From positions 62,001 through 126,000 of the forward strand of contig CATOTS010000014.1 of the NCBI GenBank assembly GCA_951813625.1: a stretch of 64,000 nt of DNA. Direction: 5' to 3'. Made by a program: the position numbers and the translations under genes. This document shows positions 34,566 to 43,853 of this stretch, one piece after another. Each line of letters opens with the position of its first letter. The stretch's first letter is position 1. A model generated the notes under the pieces. The model worked only from the letters and a program-made list of their open reading frames with translations, made no database searches and had not been told where the DNA came from. Source of the stretch: an uncultured Caldilineaceae bacterium. GTDB lineage: Bacteria; Chloroflexota; Anaerolineae; Caldilineales; Caldilineaceae.

Positions 34566-35552
34566 TCAGACGGGCTGCGTGAGCGACTGGCTGAATGAGG
34601 GCGGAGCCACGCCCAGGCTGGAAGTGCACTGGCACTCGCTGCCGTCGGGAACGGGCATCGTCGCCAGCAGGTCCAGCTCCATCGCCAGCGCGATTTCGGG
34701 GAAGACCTCTGTGTAAAGATGATTGATGGTTGTATGGATGTCGTGCTCCGGTTCCAGCCCGTGGGCGTAGTTGCTGATCATGTGATAGTAGAGCACATGG
34801 ATGCCCAGATAGCGCGACAGGAGCGGATTGAGGCAGTCGCCGTGCAGCGTAACGATCGGCGGGCGCTCGGGTTGAATCTCTGACGCGGTCTTGGAGACAG
34901 CCATCCAGTGCAGAATGTCAAAGTCGGACTCGAACGTGATCGAATCGGGCACGATCATCGCCACCCGCGTATCCGCCGGCGTACGTACACTTCTGATCCG
35001 GCCGCTCTCCACGTAGGGCGTCAGCTTCGAAGCCATGAGCCCCTGCAGTTGCGGGCAAAAGGGGTCGCCCAACAGGAACCGGCACTTCGACCACATGCTC
35101 TCGTACTGCGTGCCCGGAAGGCCGCGATGATTGAAGCGCGTATAGAAGCTCCAGGGCAGGACCACGTCGCCGGGGATTATGGCTGCGTCACCTTTCCGCC
35201 AATCGGCGATCCCCGATGTGCCGCCGACCATCATCACCTTGACGCCGGCCTGCCAGATCACCCAGAAGCATTTTTCGAAATTTAGGTGATAGAGCGAGTC
35301 CTCTCCCAGCACCTCGCCGTAGGAGGGAATCCAGATCACGTCGCGGCCGTTGGGGGCGACAAGGTGGACGACCAGTGGAGAGAGTCCGTAGGGTGTATTC
35401 AGCCGCTCGCGGCTGGCAACGGTCCAGCCCTGTTCTTTGGCCCGGTCCAGAATGCCGTCGATGCCATAGCCCCAGAGCGGACTGCCGGTAAAGGAGGCGA
35501 AATCGGCGCTGGGGCCTTCATACGAGACGGTTGGATCGATTTGCGGGTACAT
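34566..35552 (-). CDS. Divergent nucleoside phosphorylase-like protein
   Basis: 328 residues related to the adjacent gene but far from canonical enzymes. Shared signals include LNTPYGLSPLVVHLVAPNGR, VMMVGGTSGIADWRKGDAAI in the position of the phosphate/substrate loop, GDVVLPWSFYTRFNHRGLPG, and VSKTASEIQPERPP where the family has a Met-Ser-like purine contact. The C-terminal YHMISNYAHGLEPEHDIHTT parallels SNHAEGRDEW of the neighbour. A paired heteromer or a split of labour on two substrates is conceivable. It lies 44 bp after the ABC permease gene and 88 bp before the canonical copy. Confidence 0.65.
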   Translation of the reverse strand: MYPQIDPTVSYEGPSADFASFTGSPLWGYGIDGILDRAKEQGWTVASRERLNTPYGLSPLVVHLVAPNGRDVIWIPSYGEVLGEDSLYHLNFEKCFWVIWQAGVKVMMVGGTSGIADWRKGDAAIIPGDVVLPWSFYTRFNHRGLPGTQYESMWSKCRFLLGDPFCPQLQGLMASKLTPYVESGRIRSVRTPADTRVAMIVPDSITFESDFDILHWMAVSKTASEIQPERPPIVTLHGDCLNPLLSRYLGIHVLYYHMISNYAHGLEPEHDIHTTINHLYTEVFPEIALAMELDLLATMPVPDGSECQCTSSLGVAPPSFSQSLTQPV

Positions 35553-35595
35553 GTCACCTTACCAATCAGCCTGAAACTGGCGGGTCGCAAGCCAG

Positions 35596-36345
35596 CTAAC
35601 TGAGGTCTTCGACCTGCCAGCGGAAAAGATACCTTTCGACCGCCTTCACCAGCATATAGGCGCCCACGGCCAGCAGGCTGGCGATCAGCGTAACCGCCCA
35701 TAGCCGGTCGGCCCTGTACTGCGTCATCGACTGTACGATCAGATAGCCCAGCCCCTTGCGTGCGAAGATCCATTCGGCCACGATTGCGCCGATAATGCTT
35801 CCGGTAAAAGCAATCTCGTGGGCGGCAATGTAGTAGGGCAACGCGCTGGGCCAGCGCACCTTGGAGAAAATCTCCCACTGGCTCGAGTCCAAAGTCTGCA
35901 TACGGTCCAGCAGGACTGAATCGGCGGACTTCAGCCCCTTGGTTACGTTGGCCAAAATGGGGAAAAACGTCACCAGGACGACGATGATGATTTTGGGCAG
36001 CGGTGTGTCGCCCAAGATGATGATAAGAATTGTGGCGATGGTGACAAAGGGGACGTTCTTGATGATCACCGTCCAGGGGATGGCCAGCGCCTCAAACCAG
36101 GGCAGATAGAGGAACGAAATCGACAGCGCAATTGCGATCACATTGGCGACGGCATAGCCGGTCATGGCCTCAACAATTGTCGCCCAGGTGTGATCGAGAA
36201 GCAGCTCGCGCTCCGACCAGAGCACGGCTCCGACCATATCCGGCGGCGGCAGCAGGAAAGAAGGATACCCCGAAACTTCGATCGCCAGCACCCAAAGGAT
36301 GGGCACCGACACAAGCATGATGAGGTAAGCAAGACGTTCGTTCAT
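35596..36345 (-). CDS. ABC transporter permease (SsuC/TauC/ThiX type)
   Basis: 249 residues with about six membrane helices. It opens MNERLAYLIMLVSVPILWVL and carries the EAA-like cytoplasmic loop that contacts the ATPase (RMQTLDSSQWEIFSKVRWPS ALP). GSIIGAIVAEWIFARKGLGY follows. This is the permease class partnered with NMT1/THI5-type binding proteins, which import pyrimidine precursors, sulfonates or riboflavin-like compounds. It lies between the ATPase gene (223-bp gap) and the divergent phosphorylase-like gene, in one minus-strand transcription direction. Confidence 0.9.
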   Translation of the reverse strand: MNERLAYLIMLVSVPILWVLAIEVSGYPSFLLPPPDMVGAVLWSERELLLDHTWATIVEAMTGYAVANVIAIALSISFLYLPWFEALAIPWTVIIKNVPFVTIATILIIILGDTPLPKIIIVVLVTFFPILANVTKGLKSADSVLLDRMQTLDSSQWEIFSKVRWPSALPYYIAAHEIAFTGSIIGAIVAEWIFARKGLGYLIVQSMTQYRADRLWAVTLIASLLAVGAYMLVKAVERYLFRWQVEDLS

Positions 36346-36568
36346 AGGCTGTACCCGGTTCCGGTGATACTGCTTATTCGAATCGCAGTGCGAAAACAGT
36401 GTACTGCGTCGTGCACTTCCAAGACCTTATCTCGAGACTCTCAGCGGAAGAGTTAATGGGACACCGACAGGCTCCGCCCACTGTATTGGCCCGTCGCCAA
36501 CCGGCCGCTGAGAATTATCCCCCGCCCAGGCTAGCCGAATGCAGGCAGTAAATGAAACAGAGACGAGC

Positions 36569-37321
36569 TCATTCGCTCATCTCCACCGCTCGATAGAGCG
36601 AAGATCGGACCCGGGCCACCTCGTGGAGAAAATCGTCATCGGTGCGGTTCTCCCTCGAGCGGGGACGCGGCATATCAACTTCGATAATTTCAGAAATGCG
36701 GCCGGGACGGGCCGACAGGACGACAATGCGGTCGGAAAGGATGGTCGCCTCCTCCACACTGTGCGTGACGAAGATTACCGTCTTTGACGAACGATTCAGC
36801 ACCGCGCCGAGCCACTCACCCATCGATTCGCGCGTCAACTCGTCCAATGCGCCGAAGGGTTCATCCAACAGCAGAATCGGGGGGTTGTGGACCAGCGCCG
36901 CGGCGATGTTTACCCGCTGCTGCATTCCGCCCGACAGCTGGTGAGGATAGTGATCGTGGAAGCCGCCGAGCCCGAAGTCGGTCAGCAGCTCTCCCGGTGA
37001 AAGAGCGCCCTCACGGCCGGTGATCTCCAGTGTCATGGATACGTTCCTGAGGGCCGTCCGTGAGGCCAGCAGGGCGGGCCGCTGAAACGCCACGCCAATC
37101 TGATGCTGGCGGCAGGCGTTCTTGGGAGTGTCGCCGTTCACCGTCACTGCGCCGCCGCTGGGCGTCTCCAGCCCCGCGGCGATGCGCAACATGGTTGTCT
37201 TGCCGCATCCGGAAGGGCCGATCAGGGAGACGAATTCGCCATCGCTTACCGTCAGACTGACGTCTTGCAGCGCTTCAACCTGCCCGAAACGCTTGTCGAC
37301 GTTGGCAAAGTGGATAGTCAA
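36569..37321 (-). CDS. ABC transporter ATP-binding protein (SsuB/TauB type)
   Basis: 250-residue nucleotide-binding subunit. Walker A GPSGCGKTTML, Q-loop AFQRPALL, signature HQLSGGMQQRV, Walker B ILLLDEPFGALD, and switch His in VIFVTHSVEEA. It is the energy-coupling subunit for the adjacent permease. ATG 37321 has no canonical site in view, but the frame and length match the family exactly. The order binding protein, ATPase, permease on the minus strand indicates an operon. Confidence 0.95.
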   Translation of the reverse strand: MTIHFANVDKRFGQVEALQDVSLTVSDGEFVSLIGPSGCGKTTMLRIAAGLETPSGGAVTVNGDTPKNACRQHQIGVAFQRPALLASRTALRNVSMTLEITGREGALSPGELLTDFGLGGFHDHYPHQLSGGMQQRVNIAAALVHNPPILLLDEPFGALDELTRESMGEWLGAVLNRSSKTVIFVTHSVEEATILSDRIVVLSARPGRISEIIEVDMPRPRSRENRTDDDFLHEVARVRSSLYRAVEMSE

Positions 37322-37388
37322 GGGGATGCATTTCCTGTGGTTCTGACGGCGTCAGACGGAACTCGGCATTTTCGAGAAGCAGCGCCGC

Positions 37389-38549
37389 CTACTCGGTGGG
37401 CGCGCAGGCTGGCACATCGACCAGACCATACTGGATCATCGCAGCGACCTGGCTGTTCCACCTGTGGGCCGACATATGCGTGAGCGGCAGGCCGCCTCTC
37501 TCGCGTATCAGCGGCTCTTGAAGCTCGAAGCGTCGCAGCGTTTGCTCTTTCGTCAACTCGGCGTCGACGGCATAGACCAGCGCGATGTCGGCCGAGGCAT
37601 CGGGATTCTCGAGAAGGTACTCGATGCCCTGATTGAGCGCGGCCAAGTATCTCTTTACCAGGTCCGGATTGTCTTCCAGCATATCGCGGCGTACGATCGA
37701 GACATCGGCATAGGTGTCCCATCCTTGTTCGCCGAAATTGAACGCAACCCAGTTCATGTAGCCCAACTCCTCCATTGCCCTGGGTTCATTCACGATCCAG
37801 GCTGCCGTGAAATCGACCTCTCCCTGGACCAGCGGGTCGACTACTGCGGTGGCTGCCGACAACGAGATCCCGCCGGTTTCGAGGCCATGCCGGTTGGCGA
37901 GAAAGTCCAACAGGAACGCCTCTCCTAGGTAGATGGCAATCTTCTTGCCTGCGAAATCGTCCGGCTCCAACTGCCTGTCGGAGCGCTGATCACGCGGCGT
38001 ATTGTGATCGATCCCCAGCCAGACGTAGGGGCTGTGCTGCAGAAATGTGCCTACTGCGACGAGGGAGTTCTGGCCTGAAGATGCAATTGTTCTGGGTGTT
38101 CCGCTTCCCGCCGCGTCGACGGCGACGTCTACCTCGCCTTCGGCCAGCCTGCGCACCTGGTCAACGTCGGGCCCTCCCTTCACCATCTCGACTTCGAGGC
38201 AGACGTCGGCGAAGTAGCCCAATTCAATCGCGTTGTACCATGGCGCGGCCCCATCGTTCAATATCCACGACATGCCTACTTTGATGGGATCGATGCTATC
38301 GCAATCCATTGGTTCCCAGGCAGCGCCGGGCTCGGGCAGGAATTCGTTTGTAGCGTAGCTCTCCGCGGGAAAGTTCTCCTCAACGCAGGCCAGAATCCGG
38401 TCGAAATCGGTCGCTTCGCCACCCTCGGCGAATCCCTCTTCATCGGCGACCGGTAGGGCCACCGGTAAGGCGCACGCGCCCAATAGAAACATCAGGCAGA
38501 GCGGCAACCATAACCCGCGGCCGCACTTATTGAGAAACCTGTACACCAC
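37389..38549 (-). CDS. NMT1/THI5-like ABC substrate-binding lipoprotein 1
   Basis: 386 residues with a lipoprotein signal (LWLPLCLMFLLGAC, Cys at about 26). The periplasmic-binding domain opens KVGMSWILNDGAAPWYNAIE and continues LGYFADVCLEVEMVKGGPDV. Family members bind pyrimidine- or sulfonate-like ligands and feed SsuC/ThiX-type permeases. It is a clear paralogue of the next gene, sharing GYMNWVAFNFGEQGWDTYAD and MSAHRWNSQVAAMIQYG. Having two such proteins for one permease/ATPase pair implies either two ligands or a recent duplication. Confidence 0.9.
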   Translation of the reverse strand: MVYRFLNKCGRGLWLPLCLMFLLGACALPVALPVADEEGFAEGGEATDFDRILACVEENFPAESYATNEFLPEPGAAWEPMDCDSIDPIKVGMSWILNDGAAPWYNAIELGYFADVCLEVEMVKGGPDVDQVRRLAEGEVDVAVDAAGSGTPRTIASSGQNSLVAVGTFLQHSPYVWLGIDHNTPRDQRSDRQLEPDDFAGKKIAIYLGEAFLLDFLANRHGLETGGISLSAATAVVDPLVQGEVDFTAAWIVNEPRAMEELGYMNWVAFNFGEQGWDTYADVSIVRRDMLEDNPDLVKRYLAALNQGIEYLLENPDASADIALVYAVDAELTKEQTLRRFELQEPLIRERGGLPLTHMSAHRWNSQVAAMIQYGLVDVPACAPTE

Positions 38550-38740
38550 GGCAAATCCTCCTGGCTCAAATGTCGTTACGACGACTTGATGGGTTATTCC
38601 ATTCGGGGCCCGGCGTCATGCAACTTGAAGCGAGGGCGAAGGTTGAACCTCCGCCCTCGACTCTTGTTGCTACTCGGCGCTACCCCGGCGGTCCATGGCA
38701 TTCGACCCGGAGGAAGGGCTGTGGTCGGCGCCTTCTTCGC

Positions 38741-39913
38741 CTATTCGCAGGCCTCCAGCTGCAACTGGTCGTATTGGATCATCGAAGCGACCTGCGTGTT
38801 CCATCGCTCGGCCGACATGTGCGAAACGGGCAGATCATCGCTGCCGCGAATGAGGACTTCCTGCAATTCAAAGCGGCGCAAGGCCTGTTCCGTGGTCAAC
38901 TGGGCGTCGACACCGTACACAACTGCAATTTCGGCCGACTCATTGGGGTTCTCAAGGAGATAGCTGAGCCCCTGCGATTGGGCGGCCAGGAATCGGCGGA
39001 CCAGGTCAGGGTTCTCCTCCAGTGTTTCCCGCCGCACGACCGTGACGTCGCCGTAGCCGTCCCATCCCCAATCACTGAATTGGAAAGCCACCCAGTTCAT
39101 GTACCCCTTCTCTTCCATCAGACGCGGCTGGTTCATGATCCAGGCGCCGATGTAGTCCATCGCCCCCAACAGTACCGGGTCCGGTGTGAATCCGGCATCC
39201 ACCAGATCGACCGCATCGTGGTCGATTCCATGCTTGTTGGCAAAGAATTCAAAGAGATAGTCGTTGCCGGGCTGCAGCCCTACCTTCGCGCCGATGAAAT
39301 CTTCAGGCGTCAGCACCTTGTCCGAGCGCTGGTCCTGGGGTGTGTCCGGGTCCAGGCCCAGCCAGACGTAGGGGCTGTGCTTGAGGAAGGTGCCCACGGC
39401 GACCACGTCTGCCGGTGTGGGGCTGGAGACAAGCGTGGGTACCGTGCTGCCGCCGGCGACGACGGCAATGTCGACCGCTCCGCCGGCAAGAGTCTGCAAG
39501 TGGTCCAGGCCCGGGCCGCCGGCGACAAGCTCGACTTCGAGGCAGACGTCGGAGAAGTAGCCCAGTTCTATGGCATTGTACCAGGGCGCCTCCTCGTCGT
39601 TCAGCACCCAGGGCATGCCCACTTTGATGCTGTCGACGCTCTCGCAATCCATCGGCTCCCAGGTCGCGTCGGTTGCGGGCAGATAGTCGTTGGTGAAATA
39701 GGACTCGGCGGGGAAGTTCTCTTGCACACAGGCCAGGATCTTCTCGAACTCCTCCTGGCTGCCCGGCTCAGGCATGGCTGCCATCTCTTCCTCGGCCGCC
39801 GGCGTGGCTGCTGCCTCCATCGGCTCCTCCGCGGCGGGAGGCTGCGCCACACAGGCGCTCAGCACGAGAGCAAGCACAGCAACCAACAAGAATGGAACAC
39901 GCATAAACCTCAT
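38741..39913 (-). CDS. NMT1/THI5-like ABC substrate-binding lipoprotein 2
   Basis: 390 residues from ATG 39913 (MRFMRVPFLLVAVLALVLSA, then the lipobox Cys), with AAAGGAG nine bases upstream. The track's longer start runs into non-coding sequence. An acidic spacer (PAAEEPMEAAATPAAEEEMA) precedes the binding domain KVGMPWVLNDEEAPWYNAIE. It is paralogous over its whole length to lipoprotein 1. Ligand unknown; context (two phosphorylase-like proteins, a dioxygenase and a hydrolase) points to a nitrogenous or nucleoside-like compound. Confidence 0.9.
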   Translation of the reverse strand: MRFMRVPFLLVAVLALVLSACVAQPPAAEEPMEAAATPAAEEEMAAMPEPGSQEEFEKILACVQENFPAESYFTNDYLPATDATWEPMDCESVDSIKVGMPWVLNDEEAPWYNAIELGYFSDVCLEVELVAGGPGLDHLQTLAGGAVDIAVVAGGSTVPTLVSSPTPADVVAVGTFLKHSPYVWLGLDPDTPQDQRSDKVLTPEDFIGAKVGLQPGNDYLFEFFANKHGIDHDAVDLVDAGFTPDPVLLGAMDYIGAWIMNQPRLMEEKGYMNWVAFQFSDWGWDGYGDVTVVRRETLEENPDLVRRFLAAQSQGLSYLLENPNESAEIAVVYGVDAQLTTEQALRRFELQEVLIRGSDDLPVSHMSAERWNTQVASMIQYDQLQLEACE

Positions 39914-40005
39914 TGTCGACGACTCCTTTCGATAGGTAACCTGCAGAGGTAAGTTATCTGTAGCGACGTCATTGTCTGGAGTTTGTGGCTGTAAAGGGTT
40001 GGCCT

Positions 40006-40755
40006 CTAAACTGCCTGCTGCGCCGCAACCGGATAGTCGTCGCGTCGGAAGTAGGAATCTTCCAACGTGTCCTTGCTGCAAGTAACCTCCTCCGTAACCC
40101 AGTGCGTGGCATAGCCGCGACGCCACTGGTCCGACTCATTCCGATGCGACGTGTGGAGTGCCTGGCTGTGGTGAAAGACAATGCCGCCCTTTCTTACCAG
40201 CGCCAGAGACTCCTTCTCCAGGTCGATCAGTTCAGGAGGAGGCACCAGGTTATAGGGCTCTCCCGGCACGGCCTCATGGGGCAGGATGGGGCCCTTGTGC
40301 GACCCATCAATGTAGCGGAGACATCCGTTCTCCGGTGCGACGTCATCCAGAGCGACCCAGGCTGTGATCACATGGTCGCCTGGTTCGATCTGGAAGTAGA
40401 AGTTGTCCTGGTGATAGGGCTTGGCCGAACCGAAACGCGGCGGCTTCATGAAGATTTGATCGCCCGACAGCAACGGCGGCGCGCCGAGCAGCTCTGCTAC
40501 CAATCGCGTCAGGCGCTGATCCATCACGAAGGCCTGAAACTCGCTGCGTTTCAGGAATGGAGTGTCGATCTTACGCGGCGCGGTCTCGCCTTCGGCGGAT
40601 GCGTCAACGACGTAACTGTCGTTGTCTTCCTGCATCTCCTGCAAGCTTACATCCAGCGCGACCTGGGCGATCCGGTCGGCCTCTTCGCGGCCAAAGACGC
40701 CCTCGGCGACCGCCCACCCTTTCTCCCAATAGTGCGTGTAGAGATTCGACTTCAT
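40006..40755 (-). CDS. Phytanoyl-CoA dioxygenase (PhyH)-family protein
   Basis: 249 residues from ATG 40755 (MKSNLYTHYWEKGWAVAEGV) with AAGGAG seven bases upstream. Double-stranded beta-helix Fe(II)/2-oxoglutarate fold: HxD motif in KPYHQDNFYF, distal His in LHTSHRNESD and the 2-oxoglutarate Arg in RRGYATHW. Bacterial members hydroxylate small molecules rather than phytanoyl-CoA. It opens the minus-strand cluster, so it probably modifies the imported compound. A MITE lies just upstream (41167-40860), between this gene and the divergently transcribed oligopeptide ABC genes. Confidence 0.9.
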   Translation of the reverse strand: MKSNLYTHYWEKGWAVAEGVFGREEADRIAQVALDVSLQEMQEDNDSYVVDASAEGETAPRKIDTPFLKRSEFQAFVMDQRLTRLVAELLGAPPLLSGDQIFMKPPRFGSAKPYHQDNFYFQIEPGDHVITAWVALDDVAPENGCLRYIDGSHKGPILPHEAVPGEPYNLVPPPELIDLEKESLALVRKGGIVFHHSQALHTSHRNESDQWRRGYATHWVTEEVTCSKDTLEDSYFRRDDYPVAAQQAV

Positions 40756-40859
40756 AAGCAAACTCCTTGACGGTTCGGCGCGTCCTATTCGGTTGTCCTG
40801 GGTCTGATTTCACACAATTATGCCACAAATGTACCGGTTTCCCATTTGTTTGTTTGAAG

Positions 40860-41167
40860 GTAACTACTAAGCCACATACAGCATCTGTCTCGACCAGTGC
40901 TTCATCCCCGCCGCCATTCAGATTATCTGACTGCGTATACAGTTGGCCGCCACCGCGTTGGATAAGCCGCACTGCAGGAATGACGACGTACCGTCGGTGA
41001 GCGATGGTTTTGGAGGGGGGCGTTGCGGGGGGAGTCCCCCCGCACAAGGGAGGGCCGCAGGCCCGACCGTCCCAAAAGCAAGGAGAAAGTAAAGCGGAGT
41101 GAGGAGAGAGAAAACTCCTTCGCTCACCTCATTCAGGGTCACAGACTGATTGCGGCTGAGTAGTTAC
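40860..41167. mobile_element. MITE, copy 3 (308 bp) with 8-bp target duplication
   Basis: Same terminal repeats and length as copy 1, flanked by GTTTGAAG at 40852-40859 and 41168-41175. This is a second independent perfect 8-bp duplication of different sequence, which confirms transposition rather than segmental copying. It sits upstream of the PhyH gene's promoter region. Confidence 0.9.
41015..41072. repeat. Palindromic GC-rich repeat, copy E (inside MITE 3)
   Basis: Same unit as 3946-4003. Confidence 0.85.
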
Positions 41168-41800
41168 GTTTGAAGAGAGTTCGAGTATACAGATCGTCGA
41201 TTCAACTTGAATTCTGTCGACGTTCCATAGAACTAAAGCCGCCCGCCAAGTCTCTGTAACAGACGAGTGATCGTCTTGCTCACAGCGTCGAACCCCCAAG
41301 TGCATCTTTGACATTGGCATTCAGATCCAGTATTATGCCCGCTGTCCGGCAAGGTGACGGCAGAGAGGTGGCGAGGGCCTGCGTCCTGAATGTACGTCGA
41401 GCAGGGAGGTCGGGCACTCATCAGTTGGTCTCTCTTCCGAGATCCAGTTGACATCTCTAACTCGCAATTCATACAACTTGAGCAGTTCCCCTCTGCGATT
41501 GAGCCTGCAATCCGGTTTTGCGACTCGCAAGATGCCGTCATTTCAAGGAAGTTGCCGGCGGGCTTTGCCGGAGGCTTTTGCGCGGGGCGGGTGAAGGTTG
41601 CCCGTGCGATGATCTGCCGATGCAGGTGTCGATTTCGGACGGTGAACCTGTCGGGAAAGGGGGTGACGGAAAGGAAAGATAGCAGAGGTTAACTCATATT
41701 GAGGCGGCCCAAGTATGGCGCCGCAAATCCATAAGGATTCAGGCAGTGTCCATGTGCGTCCTCACTTGAGCGCACACATAAAGCAAGGAGTACGGTAGTT
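41168..41800. other. Intergenic region upstream of the oligopeptide ABC genes
   Basis: No supportable gene; frames of about 100 codons on both strands have no motifs. In the presumed leader TGTGCG (41753) and CGCACA (41771) form a 6-bp inverted repeat with a 12-nt gap shortly before the AAGGAG of the binding-protein gene, a weak operator or hairpin candidate. Confidence 0.45.
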
Positions 41801-43546
41801 ATGTCGAGAAATCGATGGCAGTTGATAGTGGGCCTCGTGGTGGTCCTCAGCGTCATGCTTTCCGCATGTGTCTCTCCCGAAGCGCCGGCAGGCGACGGTA
41901 TGGCGGCGGAAGAGTCGGGCGACATGATGGACGAGGTGATGCTTCCCGATGACGCGGCTGAAGACCAGATTCTGAATGTCGTTCACGAGGGCGGTTGCGG
42001 CTCGGGCCCCTTCCCCGGCATCGACTATGGCAGCCCGTGTAACTTTGGCCACATGTTCATGCCGCCGTTCCTGGTGGACATCGACGGCAATGTAACGCCC
42101 GGTCTCTTCACGACAGACTGGGAGGTCAACGACGATTTCACCGAGTACATCTTCCACATCCATGACGACGCGGTTTGGTCCGACGGCAAGTCCATCACAG
42201 CCCAGGACGCGCTCGACTGGTGGAACTATATCTTCCACTCCGATCGCAACTCCTGGCCGCGCAACTTCGTCATGGGCGCTGTCGTAGGCATTGATGAATT
42301 TGCCGACGGTCAGACCGAGACGATCGAGGGCCTGACGGCTCTGGACGACAAGACGCTTAAGGTCGAACTGTGGCGCTCCGAGAGTTCGCTGCCGCAGCTG
42401 TGGGGCTTCCGCGAAGCCGCGCCGGCTCGCTTCGACCAGTATGCCGACCTTCTGGATCGGGCCGACGAGTTCGCGAACGCAGGGGAATGGCGCGGCGCAA
42501 TGGCCGAGCGATTCTTCCAGGGTGAGAATGCCGCCGATCTGATCGTCAGCGGTCCGTTCAAGCCGGTACATCTGTCGCCGGAGCCCGACGCCATTTACCG
42601 CTTTGAGCGCAATCCCAACTGGTGGGGCGAACCAACGCTGCTCGACGGCATTGAAGCGACGACAATCCGTGACTTCCAGACCATGCTCCTCATGTTCGAG
42701 AACGAGGAGATCGATATCGCTCTGAACCTGGCTGGTCCGCCCGCGGTGCTCCTGCGCAGTAACCAGCCCGACGTATTCCGCGAGGTTCCGGTTTCGGCCT
42801 TCTGGGCAATGTACTTCCTCACCGAGCAGGAGCCGGTTGACGACGTGAATCTGCGCCGCGCCCTGATGTCGGCCATCGAGTGGGAAAAGGTGGCTGAGAT
42901 TGCGTGGGAAGGAGAACAGGCGCCGAGCAATGCGGGTAGCCCCATGGCGTCGGCCTACCAGTGCTTCGACGCCAATTTCCAACCCTATCCCTTCAATCCG
43001 GAAAGGGCCAAGGAGTTCCTGTCCGAGTCCAAGTACGGGCCCACCGCCGATACGGTTCCCAAGATTCGCATCATGACCGGGGGCAGTGATCCGCCCCGCA
43101 TCCGCGCAGCCCAGATCATTCAGGAGATGTGGCGTGTCAACCTGGGCATAGACGATGTCGAGATTAAGAACGCCGAGTCCGAGTTCGTTGACGGCGAGGG
43201 CCTGGTAGCGATTCAGGTCACCAGTGGCGGTTCCTTCCTGCCGCGGCCTCCCTACCTGCTGGAGGCGATCGCGCACACACGCGGCGGCTCCTACCAGTCC
43301 TGGACCAAGTACACCGAAGAGGGCTGGGACGAGGAGATCGATGCGCTTCTTTCGATGGATCCGGGCAGCGCAGACTACTGCGAGCGCTCGCTTGCCATGC
43401 TTGAGAAGTTCACCGACGCTGCTCTCGTAATCCCGACCGGCTACATCCGCGGTTGGTATCAGGTTCAGCCCTGGGTCGGTGGCTACGGCCAGAGCCGCAT
43501 CAGCTTCTGGCACACGATGACCGAGACCTACCGCAAGGAGCGTTAA
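41801..43546 (+). CDS. Oligopeptide/dipeptide-type ABC substrate-binding lipoprotein
   Basis: A 581-residue family 5 solute-binding protein. Lipoprotein leader LIVGLVVVLSVMLSACVSPE, then a domain with DIDGNVTPGLFTTDWEVNDD, AVWSDGKSITAQDALDWWNY (the SBP_bac_5 signature region), KVELWRSESSLPQLWGF, LRRALMSAIEWEKVAEIAWE and a complete C-terminus. It captures a peptide, oligosaccharide or opine outside the membrane for the two permeases downstream. GCAAGGAG precedes ATG 41801. No ATPase genes follow the permeases inside this window, so energy coupling must come from elsewhere or was lost. Confidence 0.93.
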   Translation: MSRNRWQLIVGLVVVLSVMLSACVSPEAPAGDGMAAEESGDMMDEVMLPDDAAEDQILNVVHEGGCGSGPFPGIDYGSPCNFGHMFMPPFLVDIDGNVTPGLFTTDWEVNDDFTEYIFHIHDDAVWSDGKSITAQDALDWWNYIFHSDRNSWPRNFVMGAVVGIDEFADGQTETIEGLTALDDKTLKVELWRSESSLPQLWGFREAAPARFDQYADLLDRADEFANAGEWRGAMAERFFQGENAADLIVSGPFKPVHLSPEPDAIYRFERNPNWWGEPTLLDGIEATTIRDFQTMLLMFENEEIDIALNLAGPPAVLLRSNQPDVFREVPVSAFWAMYFLTEQEPVDDVNLRRALMSAIEWEKVAEIAWEGEQAPSNAGSPMASAYQCFDANFQPYPFNPERAKEFLSESKYGPTADTVPKIRIMTGGSDPPRIRAAQIIQEMWRVNLGIDDVEIKNAESEFVDGEGLVAIQVTSGGSFLPRPPYLLEAIAHTRGGSYQSWTKYTEEGWDEEIDALLSMDPGSADYCERSLAMLEKFTDAALVIPTGYIRGWYQVQPWVGGYGQSRISFWHTMTETYRKER

Positions 43547-43657
43547 GGTCACCTTCGAGGCGGCCCTTGAAGCTAGTTCGACCTTCGGTCGCAGAGGGTC
43601 GTTGATGTCGCAGGCAGTGTTTCAGTGTTGCGGCGACATTGCCTGAGAGTCAGATTT

Positions 43658-43695
43658 CAAGAGGGGGAGCCACTGTGGTGGCGTTCCCCCTCTTG
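43658..43695 (+). terminator. Stable intercistronic hairpin
   Basis: CAAGAGGGGGA and TCCCCCTCTTG pair perfectly (11 bp) around an inner GCCAC-tgtg-GTGGC stem, 111 bp after the binding-protein stop and with no T run. Such structures between binding-protein and permease genes often dampen downstream expression or protect the upstream mRNA. The rest of 43547-43853 is non-coding. Confidence 0.6.
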
Positions 43696-43853
43696 CAGAA
43701 GCAGGAGAAGAAGGCGGTGCGCCCATCGGTCGCTTCCATGGGCGTGCCGCCGTCCACCCTCTCCACAATGTTGAGGCTGCACGGTTTCGGAGAGGTCCTC
43801 CGGCAAGCGCGGCAAAGAAGACCTGAGATGACTGAAGCAAATAGGACAGAATC

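Noticed and set aside
41762-43552. 596-codon minus-strand ORF
   Set aside because: Exactly antisense to the oligopeptide-binding lipoprotein, which has signal peptide and family motifs.
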